Positions 28,063 through 37,183 of a DNA stretch of 64,000 nt are shown here, piece by piece (within the stretch, counting starts at the first letter, position 1; the number at the start of each line of letters is the position of its first letter). The stretch is from Mycetocola tolaasinivorans (GTDB lineage Bacteria > Actinomycetota > Actinomycetes > Actinomycetales > Microbacteriaceae), in the NCBI RefSeq assembly GCF_003667565.1, contig NZ_RCUX01000002.1, positions 1-64,000 on the forward strand, read 5' to 3'. A program made the position numbers and the translations under genes. The notes beneath the pieces are model-generated. The model searched no databases, was not told where the DNA came from, and worked only from the letters and a program-made list of their open reading frames with translations.

Positions 28063-28111
28063 CCCTCGGCCGCGGGCGCCCCGCGTGCGGTCCGGGATCG
28101 GCCCGTCGCGC

Positions 28112-28924
28112 TCAGCGGGCAGGGGTGGCTCGCACGCGCGTGCCCTCGAGCACGGTGGCCTCGCGATCGGGATCGTGGCTCGCGTGCGGGGCGAGCCCAG
28201 CGGCGGCGAAGGCCCCGCGGAGCCCGCCCAGCTGCAACCGTGAGATCTCGATGAGCAGGGTGCCGCCCGGTGCCAGCCAGGAGCCGGCCTCGGCGAGGAT
28301 GCGGCGGTGCACGCGAAGACCGTCTTCGCCGCCATCCAGCGCGGCGCTGGGCTCAAAATCGCGCGCCTCAGCGGGCATCCGCGCGATGCTGTCGGTGGGC
28401 ACGTAGGGGGCATTGGCCACGATCACGTCGAACGTGCCGCGCAGCGCATGGGGGATCGGGGCAAAGAGATCGCCGAGGTACACGGGGATGCTTTCGCCCA
28501 GGTTTTCTCGTGCCCAGGCGAGTGCGACCGGGTCACTATCGCTGGCCGAGATGCGGGCGTCCGGCACCCGATCGGCGAGGGCCGCGGCGATCGCCCCCGA
28601 GCCCGTGCACAGATCGAGTACCCGGGCCTCCGGGGTTTCGAAGGCGCGTGCAATCGCGCGCAGCGCCAGATACTCGGTGCGGCGGCGCGGAACAAAAACG
28701 CCCGCCCCGAGCCGGATCTCGAGGCCGAGAAACGTGGCCCAGCCCAGCACCTGTTCGAGCGGTTCGCCGAGGATGCGGCGCTGGATGAGCACCTCGGCCT
28801 GGGCCGGGCCGCGCTCGGCCCAGGCACGCCCCAGCAGAGTGGCCTCCTCCTCGGCAAACACGCAGCCCGCGGCGCGGAGCCGGTCGATCACCGGCTCGCG
28901 TGGAAACGGGAGTGTGGAGCGCAT
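28112..28924 (-). CDS. PrmC-related protein N5-glutamine methyltransferase
   Basis: SAM-dependent methyltransferase related to PrmC/HemK, the enzyme that methylates the GGQ glutamine of release factors. The 270 residues show an N-terminal helical domain (about 1-85) and a Rossmann domain with motif I VLDLCTGSGAIA and motif IV VANAPYVPT. The classical motif IV is NPPY; the NAPY variant marks an actinobacterial sister family whose substrate is not established. ATG start is supported by a leaderless promoter (TACCAT 6 nt upstream). Convergent with tsaD. Confidence 0.85.
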   Translation of the reverse strand: MRSTLPFPREPVIDRLRAAGCVFAEEEATLLGRAWAERGPAQAEVLIQRRILGEPLEQVLGWATFLGLEIRLGAGVFVPRRRTEYLALRAIARAFETPEARVLDLCTGSGAIAAALADRVPDARISASDSDPVALAWARENLGESIPVYLGDLFAPIPHALRGTFDVIVANAPYVPTDSIARMPAEARDFEPSAALDGGEDGLRVHRRILAEAGSWLAPGGTLLIEISRLQLGGLRGAFAAAGLAPHASHDPDREATVLEGTRVRATPAR

Positions 28925-28930
28925 GCGGTC

Positions 28931-28936
28931 ATGGTA
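28931..28936 (-). promoter_or_regulatory. -10 box of a leaderless promoter for the PrmC-like gene
   Basis: On the reverse strand TACCAT is followed by 6 nt and the ATG at 28924, the same geometry as at tsaB and truA. Confidence 0.5.
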
Positions 28937-29050
28937 CGTCCGCTCGCTGAGAACGGCCAGGGGAGGCGGCGGATTGCCCGTACTGGGGGAAAAATTTTGG
29001 GGGGTGTCCGTGTCCGCTCACCCGGGGACCTCACGACACCGGATCCGCCG

Positions 29051-29085
29051 CCGACCGGACACCCGGGTGCCCGGTCGGGTATTCT
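29051..29085 (+). promoter_or_regulatory. 28-bp palindrome joined to a -10 box
   Basis: CCGACCGG (29051-29058) and CCGGTCGG (29071-29078) flank CACCCGGGTG, itself a palindrome, so 26 of 28 bases are symmetric. TATTCT (29080-29085) follows at once and looks like the -10 box; predicted start is near 29092. A bound repressor would cover the -35 and spacer. Confidence 0.55.
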
Positions 29086-29150
29086 GCACGGGACGGCATC
29101 GCGCCGCTCACCGTTCTTTTCGATTACGAAGCGAGCCACCGGGAGAGACC

Positions 29151-29726
29151 ATGTCAGACGCAGGAACGCCGCCCGAACCCACCGAGCCGGCCCCCGATCT
29201 GAACTTCGCCGCGCCCTCGCAGCCCGGCTTTGGGGCCGCGCCGCAGGGCTACGCACCCGCGGCTCCCGCTGCGCCGGTGCCGCAGGGCTATGCTGCGGCA
29301 CCGCAGGGTTACGCGCCGGCTACACCCGGTTACGCTCCGGCTCCGCAGGGGCGGGGCTACCCGCCCGCGCCCGGATACGCTCCCGTCCAGCCCGGTACTC
29401 AGCCCGGGGCACCCCGGGTGACCTGGAGCGACGCCGCCTCGGGGTACGTGGCGGCTCCCGGTACGATCGCCGGTGGCTCGCGCACCGGCACGGCGACGCT
29501 CACGCTGATTTTTGGCCTGCTCGGGCTTATCGGCGGCATCGTATTCGGCTGGGGTTTTCCGTTCGCGATCGCCGCCCTGGTGCTGGCACCGCGGGCACTG
29601 CGCGGAGACCCCGCGGGGCACGCCCGCGCTCGACGCGGCCGCACCCTCGCCCTGGTCGGGCTCGTCGCCACCGTGGTCTGGTTTGGCTACAGCGTGCTGC
29701 GGTTTATCGATCTGCTCCTCAACTAG
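29151..29726 (+). CDS. Pro/Gly/Tyr-rich small membrane protein (DUF4190-like)
   Basis: Function unknown. The 191 residues start with about 90 residues of low-complexity sequence built from PQGYAPA-type repeats, followed by two predicted transmembrane helices (TLIFGLLGLIGGIVFGWGF and LALVGLVATVVWFGYSVLRF) with an Arg-rich loop between them. The layout matches the two proteins at 31505 and 32145, so three such genes flank groES. The ATG at 29151 follows GGGAGAG; the open frame upstream of it crosses the promoter and the PrmC-like gene and is not used. Confidence 0.75.
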   Translation: MSDAGTPPEPTEPAPDLNFAAPSQPGFGAAPQGYAPAAPAAPVPQGYAAAPQGYAPATPGYAPAPQGRGYPPAPGYAPVQPGTQPGAPRVTWSDAASGYVAAPGTIAGGSRTGTATLTLIFGLLGLIGGIVFGWGFPFAIAALVLAPRALRGDPAGHARARRGRTLALVGLVATVVWFGYSVLRFIDLLLN

Positions 29727-29764
29727 GCGCTCCCGTTCCGGTGCGCTCGGCCGAAGCTGGGCCC

Positions 29765-30952
29765 CTACGCGCGCTCGGCGAGTAGTGCCGTGTGCCGGCC
29801 ATCGATGCGAGTGAGGAACAGCGTGGCCGAGTTCTTCCCCGAGAGCGCCATTTTCTTCCGGAAGGTGGCGGGGTCGATGTCTACCCCGCGCTTTTTCACC
29901 TCGAGCGTGCCGATTCCGCGGGCACGCAGCTCGCGCTTGATCTTCTTCTCATCCAGCGTGAAGCGCTCGAGGATGCGGAACCGCGCGGCAAAGGGCGTCT
30001 CCACCGCGGTATCACCGGTGAGGTAGGCGATGCCGGGGCTCAGCATCCCGGCGTCCAGCTCGCGGGCCAGATCGCCAATCAGACGGGCGCGGATCACCGA
30101 GCCGTCGGGCTCGTAGAGGTATTCGCCCGGCTCACGCACGTCGACGTCCGCGCTGTCCGCGGCGGCGGTCATCTCGTGGCTTCCGGCATCGCTGATGACG
30201 AGGGCCGCCCGGGTGATGCCGGGGCGTGCGAGCTGCGGCGACCACAGGCCGAGCTCAACGACCTGGCCATCCACGGTGATCCACTGGGCCTCCCAGCCGG
30301 CTGGAATGTCCTCCCGATCAAAGCCCGGGCCGAGCTTGATGCCCACGGCGCGGGTTTCGGCCAGGCCGAAGGCGAAGTCGAGCCCGGGGGAGTAGTCGGC
30401 GGCGCGAGTCAGCCGGGTGGTGTTCGAGTGACCGGAGGTGCGGCGGGCGGGGTCGAGGTAGACCGCGTCATATGGGGCGAGGTCGACGTCCTCGGCGGAG
30501 AGGTTCAACACGTCCGCATTGTCGAAGGGGGCGAGGTTGTAGCTGGCGAGGGTCGCGGTGATCTCATCGCGGTCCACCGCGGTGACCCGCAGCCCGATCG
30601 CGGCCGCCGCGAGGGCGTCACCGCCGATGCCGCAGCCGAGATCCACCAGGTGGTCCGGAGCGAGCGCACGGAAGCGACCGGCGTGCAGCGCGGCCACGCG
30701 TAACCGGGTGGCCTGTTCGAGGCCGGCCTGGGTGAAGAGCATTCTTGCGGCAAACTCACCGAACTTTCCCACCGCCTTTCGGCGCAGGCGATCCTGGGTC
30801 AGCGCGGCCGACACCAGCTCGGGCGCGTGCCCCTGCGCGCGCAACCGGCTCACCCGGGCGACCGGGTCTGATCCCTCGGATTCGGCGGCCAGCTCGTCCA
30901 GCAGACGCAGGCCCTCGGGGGTCAGTAGTTCGAGTAGCTCGTTTCTCTCCAC
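29765..30952 (-). CDS. Class I SAM-dependent methyltransferase with THUMP-like domain
   Basis: Predicted nucleic-acid methyltransferase, possibly acting on RNA. In 395 residues, an N-terminal helical part is followed by a Rossmann core with LVDLGCGIGGDALAAA (motif I), VTAVDRDE (motif II) and VYLDPARRTS (motif IV). The C-terminal region (LDEKKIKRELRARGIGTLEVKKRG...FRKKMALSGKNSATLFLTR) is the THUMP-like module found with this actinobacterial family. GTG start, placed 6 nt after TAGGTT and so apparently leaderless. Divergent from groES. Confidence 0.85.
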   Translation of the reverse strand: MERNELLELLTPEGLRLLDELAAESEGSDPVARVSRLRAQGHAPELVSAALTQDRLRRKAVGKFGEFAARMLFTQAGLEQATRLRVAALHAGRFRALAPDHLVDLGCGIGGDALAAAAIGLRVTAVDRDEITATLASYNLAPFDNADVLNLSAEDVDLAPYDAVYLDPARRTSGHSNTTRLTRAADYSPGLDFAFGLAETRAVGIKLGPGFDREDIPAGWEAQWITVDGQVVELGLWSPQLARPGITRAALVISDAGSHEMTAAADSADVDVREPGEYLYEPDGSVIRARLIGDLARELDAGMLSPGIAYLTGDTAVETPFAARFRILERFTLDEKKIKRELRARGIGTLEVKKRGVDIDPATFRKKMALSGKNSATLFLTRIDGRHTALLAERA

Positions 30953-30958
30953 CGCCCA

Positions 30959-30964
30959 AACCTA
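30959..30964 (-). promoter_or_regulatory. -10 box of a leaderless promoter for the THUMP-like methyltransferase
   Basis: TAGGTT on the reverse strand, then 6 nt, then the GTG start at 30952. It lies 53 nt from the first CIRCE element of groES. Confidence 0.5.
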
Positions 30965-31016
30965 CCAACTCCGCGGGGTCTGTGCCCGCCGGTGGCGCGT
31001 CGAATGTGTCGCCGCG

Positions 31017-31043
31017 TTGGCACTCGCGTTGCGTGAGTGCCAA
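31017..31043 (+). promoter_or_regulatory. CIRCE element 1 (HrcA operator)
   Basis: TTGGCACTC-N9-GAGTGCCAA: a symmetric variant of the consensus TTAGCACTC-N9-GAGTGCTAA with a compensated change in each arm. It overlaps the -35 box of groES. Confidence 0.88.
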
Positions 31044-31057
31044 CGGATCCCTAGACT
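31029..31057 (+). promoter_or_regulatory. groES promoter
   Basis: TTGCGT (31029-31034), 17-nt spacer, TAGACT (31052-31057). The predicted start near 31064 falls at the left edge of CIRCE element 2. Confidence 0.75.
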
Positions 31058-31061
31058 GTGA

Positions 31062-31088
31062 TTAGCACTCTCGACGTGAGGGTGCTAA
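31062..31088 (+). promoter_or_regulatory. CIRCE element 2 (HrcA operator)
   Basis: TTAGCACTC-N9-GGGTGCTAA, matching the consensus except one base in the right arm. Lies at the transcription start, so HrcA bound at both elements would cover the whole promoter. Confidence 0.9.
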
Positions 31089-31116
31089 CCACGCTTAGTC
31101 TAGAAAGAGGTCAACC

Positions 31117-31413
31117 GTGTCGGTCTCCATCAAGCCGCTCGAGGATCGCATCGTCATCAAGCAGGTCGAGGCGGAGCGCACCACTGCTTCCGGCCTGGTC
31201 ATCCCCGAGTCCGCTACCGAAAAGCCCCAGGAGGGCGAGGTTGTAGCTGTCGGTCCGGGTCGCATTGACGACAACGGCAACCGCATCCCCCTCGACGTCG
31301 CCGTCGGCGACAAGGTCATCTACTCCAAGTACGGCGGAACCGAGGTGAAGTACGGCGGGGAAGACCTGCTCGTGCTCTCGGCTCGCGACGTACTCGCCGT
31401 GGTGGTTCGCTAA
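31117..31413 (+). CDS. groES: Co-chaperonin GroES
   Basis: Heptameric lid of the GroEL chaperonin. The 98 residues are full length: [17 protein letters not shown], the mobile loop around [27 protein letters not shown], and [17 protein letters not shown] start after AGAAAGAGG. Regulated by HrcA through two CIRCE elements. It is followed by a strong terminator and an unrelated convergent gene, so groEL is not part of this transcription unit. Confidence 0.98.
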   Translation: MSVSIKPLEDRIVIKQVEAERTTASGLVIPESATEKPQEGEVVAVGPGRIDDNGNRIPLDVAVGDKVIYSKYGGTEVKYGGEDLLVLSARDVLAVVVR

Positions 31414-31425
31414 CCTCACCCGCGC

Positions 31426-31470
31426 AAAAGCCTCGCCCCCGTCCGGAATCCGGACGGGGGCGAGGCTTTT
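31426..31470. terminator. Terminator after groES
   Basis: Perfect 21-bp stem (31426-31446 with 31450-31470, loop AAT) that begins AAAA and ends TTTT, so it works in both directions between convergent genes. Confidence 0.92.
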
Positions 31471-31504
31471 GTCTGAGCGCCTCCGGGCGGGAGGTGCGTC
31501 CTGG

Positions 31505-31987
31505 CTAGTAGGTGTCGATCTGGCTCATGTCGTAGCCGTTTGCGATCAGCACGAAGATCATCACGATCCACAGCGCGATACCGAGGATCACGAGGATGGT
31601 GACGATGTAGCTGATGATCAGACCGGCCTTGGCGAGCCCGGCACCGGCCTCACCGGAGGTCTTCAGCTGCTTCTTCGCAATGTGGCCGAGCACGATGCCC
31701 ACCGGGGCGAAGACAAACGCAAAGACGAGCGAGAGGATCGCGAGCAGGTTGGTGCGCGGGGGCCCGGCGGGGTAACCCTGCTGGGGGTAACCGGCCGGGG
31801 CATAGCCCTGCTGCGGGTAGCCCTCGGGTGCCGGATAGCCCTGCGGTGCGGGGTAGCCGGGCTGACCGCCGGCGGGTGCCGGGTAGCCGGGCAGGCCATC
31901 GGCCTGGGTCGGGTATGCCGGCGGGGTCTGCTGCGGGCCGCCCTGCGGATACTCGGGCGGGGTGAAGTTATTGTTGTTGTCGCTCAT
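31505..31987 (-). CDS. DUF4190 membrane protein with Pro/Tyr/Gly-rich N-terminus (copy 1)
   Basis: Function unknown. Of 160 residues, the first 75 are low complexity (repeated GYPAP and QGYAPAGYPQQGY motifs) and the rest is a DUF4190 domain: TNLLAILSLVFAFVFAPVGIVLGHIAKKQL, then LAKAGLIISYIVTILVILGIAL, two helices joined by a short polar loop with KTSGEAGAG. RBS GAGGGG precedes the ATG. Close paralogue of the next gene (32145), which lies 157 nt upstream on the same strand. Confidence 0.8.
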   Translation of the reverse strand: MSDNNNNFTPPEYPQGGPQQTPPAYPTQADGLPGYPAPAGGQPGYPAPQGYPAPEGYPQQGYAPAGYPQQGYPAGPPRTNLLAILSLVFAFVFAPVGIVLGHIAKKQLKTSGEAGAGLAKAGLIISYIVTILVILGIALWIVMIFVLIANGYDMSQIDTY

Positions 31988-32054
31988 GGTGATTTCCCCT
32001 CAAACTGGTGATTCCCAATTCTGGCATAGCGGGAAGCGGTTTGAACAGGGAACG

Positions 32055-32133
32055 TAGCGCGCCGTAACCGCATTCTGAGTGGTTACCACGGCACTGAGCG
32101 GTTACGACGGCACTGAGTGGTTAAGGCGCGCTA
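32055..32133. repeat. Three 19-bp tandem repeats inside an inverted repeat
   Basis: Units at 32075-32093 and 32094-32112 read CTGAGYGGTTACSACGGCA; a third, partial unit is at 32113-32126. The array is bracketed by TAGCGCGCCGTAACC (32055-32069) and its near-complement GGTTAAGGCGCGCTA (32119-32133; 14 of 15 pairs). It fills most of the 157-nt gap between the two DUF4190 genes, and so may end one transcript or control the other. Confidence 0.65.
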
Positions 32134-32144
32134 CTCTCGGTGCC

Positions 32145-32600
32145 CTAGTACGAGTAGGAGGAGGATGCGCCGGCGATTATCCCGAGGATCACGATCATGA
32201 CCATGCTGAGGAGCCACAGGCCGATCATGACGTAGCCGATGATGAGCCCGGCCTTCGCAAAGCCCGCACCGCCCTCACCGGAGGTTTTCAGCTGCTTGAG
32301 TGCGATGTGCCCGAGGATGACGCCCACCGGTGCCATAAGGATCCCAAAGACGAGGGCCAGAATGGCCATCATGTTGGTGCGCGGCGCGACGGGCTGGCCG
32401 TAACCCTGCTGCGGGGCGGGATACCCGGGCTGCTGCGCGGCATACTGCTGCGGCTGCGGGGCCGAGCCTGGATGCGCCGGATACGCCGGCTGCTGGGCCG
32501 GATACGCGGACTGTTGCGCGGAATACCCGGGCTGCGCCGCAAAACCCGGCTGTTCGGGCTGCTGGGGCGAGACGGGCGGGGTGACGTTGTTGTCGCTCAT
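32145..32600 (-). CDS. DUF4190 membrane protein with Pro/Gln/Tyr-rich N-terminus (copy 2)
   Basis: Function unknown. The 151 residues begin with about 75 residues rich in Pro, Gln, Ala and Tyr (YPAQQPAYPAHPG-like repeats), then a DUF4190 domain with TNMMAILALVFGILMAPVGVILGHIALKQLKTSGEGG and AKAGLIIGYVMIGLWLLSMVMIVIL. The shared core and N-terminal MSDNN mark it as a duplicate of the gene at 31505. AAGGAG lies 6 nt before the ATG. Divergent from rarD. Confidence 0.8.
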   Translation of the reverse strand: MSDNNVTPPVSPQQPEQPGFAAQPGYSAQQSAYPAQQPAYPAHPGSAPQPQQYAAQQPGYPAPQQGYGQPVAPRTNMMAILALVFGILMAPVGVILGHIALKQLKTSGEGGAGFAKAGLIIGYVMIGLWLLSMVMIVILGIIAGASSSYSY

Positions 32601-32769
32601 GCGGGGCTCCTTGAGGGGAAGACGCGGCGTCTCTCACCGACGGGATGCCAGGAGGACCGTTTTTCTCACGCTTTCATAGGAACCCTCGTTGGGGGCCGCC
32701 CGGTCGGTGAATGGATGACGCCCTGTCGTGTGGGGTGGCCGGTTGGAATCGCCGGCGGGCGAATCGGGT

Positions 32770-32775
32770 TATCCT
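32770..32775 (+). promoter_or_regulatory. -10 box of the rarD promoter
   Basis: TATCCT, predicting a transcript start near 32782. The ATG at 32779 would then lie outside the mRNA, which favours the TTG start at 32803 preceded by AGAAAG. Confidence 0.45.
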
Positions 32776-32802
32776 CGGATGTTCCCACAAAGAAAGCACC
32801 CC

Positions 32803-33792
32803 TTGAACTCCGTTACCCCCACCGAGTCACGCCGCGGCCTTGCCTATGCCCTCCTGTCATATCTGATCTGGGGCATTCTGCCGCTGTACTTTGTCCTGCT
32901 GAAATCCGTCAACCCGTTTGAGATTGTCGCCTGGCGAATCGTCTTTACCGCCGTGCTGTGCGCGATCCTGATTACCGCGACCCGCACCTGGCCGTCGGTG
33001 ATGGAGGTGCTGCGCCGCCCGAAAATGACCCTCGTGATCGCCAGCGCGGGCCTCATCATCTACGTGAACTGGCAAACCTATGTGATCGCGACCACGAGCG
33101 GCTTCGTTGTCGAGGCGGCGCTCGGGTACTTCGTCAACCCCGTGGTGACGATCCTGCTGGGCGTCATCATCTATCGCGAGAAGCTGCGGCCCACGCAGTG
33201 GTTTGCGCTCGGCATGACGGTGGTCGCGTTCGTGATCATCTCGATCGGTCTGGGCCGAGTGCCGTGGATCGCGCTGATCCTCGCCGTCACCTTTGGTATC
33301 TATGGCGTCCTGAAGAAGGGCATCGGCGCGCGGGTCAGCGCCCTCACCGGGCTCTTTATCGAGACCATTCTGCTGCTGCCCGTGGCCGCGATCATCATCG
33401 GCGTGGTCTGGGCGCACACCGGAAGCCTCGACCTGCTGCACTCCTCACCGCTGCTCACCGTACTCATGATCGCGACCGGTATCACGACCGCGGCGCCGCT
33501 GCTGCTGTTCGCCTCGGGTGCCCGCCGGATCTCGCTCACTACCCTGGGATTTGCCCAGTATCTTGGCCCGACCCTGATGTTCCTGATCGGTTGGCTGGTG
33601 CTCGGTGAGCAGCTCCCGCCGGAGCGCTGGATCGGCTTCGGAATCGTCTGGCTATCGCTTGTTATCTTGTCGGTGGACCTCGTGCGACACGGCCGAGCCA
33701 ACCGCCTGGCGGACGCCGCCCTGGCCCAGGCACAGACCGGTGCCATCCCGATCGTCTCGCACGAAAGTTCACCCGAGAAGCCCGGGAAATAA
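32803..33792 (+). CDS. rarD: RarD-type EamA/DMT permease
   Basis: Ten-helix drug/metabolite transporter family protein of the RarD (chloramphenicol-sensitive) subgroup; substrate unknown. The 329 residues start NSVTPTESRRGLAYALLSYLIWGILPLYF, a typical RarD opening, followed by VNWQTYVIATTSGFVVEAALGYFVNPVV and, in the second EamA repeat, QYLGPTLMFLIGWLVLGE. TTG at 32803 is preferred because AGAAAG precedes it and the -10 box at 32770 puts the mRNA start after the alternative ATG at 32779. Confidence 0.88.
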   Translation: MNSVTPTESRRGLAYALLSYLIWGILPLYFVLLKSVNPFEIVAWRIVFTAVLCAILITATRTWPSVMEVLRRPKMTLVIASAGLIIYVNWQTYVIATTSGFVVEAALGYFVNPVVTILLGVIIYREKLRPTQWFALGMTVVAFVIISIGLGRVPWIALILAVTFGIYGVLKKGIGARVSALTGLFIETILLLPVAAIIIGVVWAHTGSLDLLHSSPLLTVLMIATGITTAAPLLLFASGARRISLTTLGFAQYLGPTLMFLIGWLVLGEQLPPERWIGFGIVWLSLVILSVDLVRHGRANRLADAALAQAQTGAIPIVSHESSPEKPGK

Positions 33793-33813
33793 TTCGACAC
33801 GAAAATCGCTTAA

Positions 33814-35397
<1,584 letters not shown>

Positions 35398-35411
35398 TCA
35401 CCCGCGACACG

Positions 35412-35452
35412 GGGCGGGCCCGGAACGATTTTCGTTCCGGGCCCGCCCTTTT
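35412..35452 (+). terminator. Terminator after guaB
   Basis: Perfect 17-bp stem (35412-35428 with 35432-35448, loop TTT) followed by TTTT. Confidence 0.92.
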
Positions 35453-35459
35453 GTGTGCG

Positions 35460-35488
35460 TTGACGCGGGCGGCGGGGTGCTCCAGGAT
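35460..35488 (+). promoter_or_regulatory. Candidate promoter of the FGGY kinase operon
   Basis: TTGACG (35460-35465), 17-nt spacer, CAGGAT (35483-35488). The -10 box is weak but the layout matches the promoter at 44050. Predicted start near 35495, just before the operators. Confidence 0.4.
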
Positions 35489-35499
35489 GCAAAGTGAGC

Positions 35500-35548
35500 G
35501 TTCATCCCCTATGATGAACATTAGATCGCTGCAATGAACTAATGTTCA
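35500..35548. promoter_or_regulatory. Operator cluster upstream of the FGGY kinase operon
   Basis: GTTCAT-N8-ATGAAC (35500-35519), TGAACATTAG (35515-35524) inverted as CTAATGTTCA (35539-35548), and TGAAC-TAAT-GTTCA (35535-35548). The last matches 12 of 14 bases of TGAACAAATGTACA at 44102-44115 in front of the SorC-linked MFS gene, suggesting a common regulator. Confidence 0.6.
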
Positions 35549-35586
35549 CGATCGACCCGTTTGTCCCCTCTCGTTCGGAGTCACCC

Positions 35587-37107
35587 ATGCAACGACGCAT
35601 CCCCGTCCTCCTCGGCATCGATGCCGGCACCACCTCGGTCAAGACCGTGGTCTTTGACCTCGCCGGCGAGATTCTTGCGGTCTCCCGCTCCTCGGTTCAC
35701 CTGTTGCGCGGCGATGACGGTGCGGTGGAAGCCGATATGGACGCCCTCTGGACCGCGACCGCGAGCACCATTCGGGATGCCCTGGAGTCCCCGAGCGGGG
35801 AGGACTTTGACCCCGACGTTGTGGCGATCGGTATTACCGGGCAGGGCGACGGTGCCTGGCTCATCGACGAGGCGGGACGCCCCGTGCGCCCCGCCGCGCT
35901 CTGGCTTGACGGCCGAGCGGCACCGCGCGTGGCTGCCTGGGAGGGCGACGGCCGGGCGGAAGCCGTGCGAGCCGCGACCGCCTCACCCCTGAACTCCGGC
36001 GCGCTGCCGGTGCTCTGGAGCGAGCTTGCCGAGCGTGATCCGGAGGCGATCGCCCGTGCCCACACGCACCTCAACTGCAAGGACTGGCTGCGCTTCAAGC
36101 TCACCGGTGTACGCGCGACCGACCCCAGCGACGCCTCCCGCGGCTTCCTCAACATCGGTGACGGCACCTACGATGAGGCGCTGCTCGCCGCGGCCGCAGA
36201 CCCGCGCCTGCGCGACATCCTGGCCCCGGTTCTGGACCCCGCCGCCGTGGGGGGCCGGGTGACCGAGGAGTCCGGCCGCGAGGTGGGGCTGCCCGCGGGC
36301 ATTCCCGTAGCCGTGGGCATGGTGGACACCGGCGCCGCCGGGGTGGGCATGGGGGCCATCGGGGACGGTGAGGGCTACATGATCCTGGGCACAACCGGTT
36401 TTGTCGGTGTCAACCAGAAGAATCGTGAGGCGCTCACCACGAACCTCGGCATCGTGCTGCGCACCGGCCGCGGTGAACAGGTTCTGGAAACCCTCGTGCC
36501 CATGTCCGGCACCCCCAACCTCGACTGGGTTCGCCAGACCCTCGACCTGGAGGGTCTGGGGTGGCAGGAGATCGAGGAGGAGGCTCGGCGGGCGGGCCCC
36601 GGCAGCGGCGGCGTCCTCTACCTGCCCTATGGCTCGCCCAGCGGGGAGCGCGCGCCGTTTGTGGACCCGAATGCCAGCGCCTCCTGGCTCGGCATGAGCG
36701 TGACAACAACCTCGGGGCAGCTGCTGCGCAGCGTTTATGAGGGGCTCGCCTTCGCGCTCGTGGAGTGCCTGGACCTCCTCGGTCTCGAGGAGGAGGTGAG
36801 CATCTGTGGCGGGGGATCCGATTCCGATCTGCTGTGCCAGATCCTCGCCGATGTGTCCGGCCGTCGGATTCGCCGCCAGGATGCCCCCGAGGTGGGTGCC
36901 CGCGGGGCCGCGAGCCTCGCGCTGCTCGCGTCCGGCCGTGTCGAAACCCTCGCCGAGGCGGTATCGGCGCTGGCCTCGGACTCCTCGGTATTCGCCCCGA
37001 ATCCCGAGCGTCACGATTCCTCGGTGCGTGCGTACCGCACGTTCATCACCGTGCGGGATGCGCTGCGTCCCCACTGGCCCGCAGTGCGCGCCCTTCGCGC
37101 ACACTAG
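35587..37107 (+). CDS. FGGY-family carbohydrate kinase
   Basis: ATP-dependent kinase of a sugar, polyol or related hydroxylated compound. The 506 residues have the two ASKHA domains: VLLGIDAGTTSVKTVVFDL (phosphate-1), ITGQGDGAWLIDEAGRPVRPAALWLDGRA (substrate loop with Asp), VGMVDTGAAGVGMGAI and CGGGSDSDLLCQILADVSGR (adenosine loop). The ATG at 35587 follows CGGAG; the frame is open upstream only through the operators. The hydroxyacid dehydrogenase gene follows 76 nt later. The kinase-dehydrogenase pairing resembles Bacillus subtilis yoaC-yoaD, of uncertain role. Likely controlled by the SorC-type regulator at 43.1 kb through shared operators (inference). Confidence 0.85.
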   Translation: MQRRIPVLLGIDAGTTSVKTVVFDLAGEILAVSRSSVHLLRGDDGAVEADMDALWTATASTIRDALESPSGEDFDPDVVAIGITGQGDGAWLIDEAGRPVRPAALWLDGRAAPRVAAWEGDGRAEAVRAATASPLNSGALPVLWSELAERDPEAIARAHTHLNCKDWLRFKLTGVRATDPSDASRGFLNIGDGTYDEALLAAAADPRLRDILAPVLDPAAVGGRVTEESGREVGLPAGIPVAVGMVDTGAAGVGMGAIGDGEGYMILGTTGFVGVNQKNREALTTNLGIVLRTGRGEQVLETLVPMSGTPNLDWVRQTLDLEGLGWQEIEEEARRAGPGSGGVLYLPYGSPSGERAPFVDPNASASWLGMSVTTTSGQLLRSVYEGLAFALVECLDLLGLEEEVSICGGGSDSDLLCQILADVSGRRIRRQDAPEVGARGAASLALLASGRVETLAEAVSALASDSSVFAPNPERHDSSVRAYRTFITVRDALRPHWPAVRALRAH

Positions 37108-37183
37108 CGCCGGTCAAGCCCGCGTTTTGACTCTTCCGTTTTGACCCACTCGTTTCGCCTCGCTACTAAGGAGCACACCCGCG

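Noticed and set aside
28413-29150. Long N-terminal extension of the Pro/Tyr-rich protein at 29151
   Set aside because: The extension runs antisense through the PrmC-like gene, across the palindrome and the -10 box; the ATG at 29151 has a good ribosome binding site.
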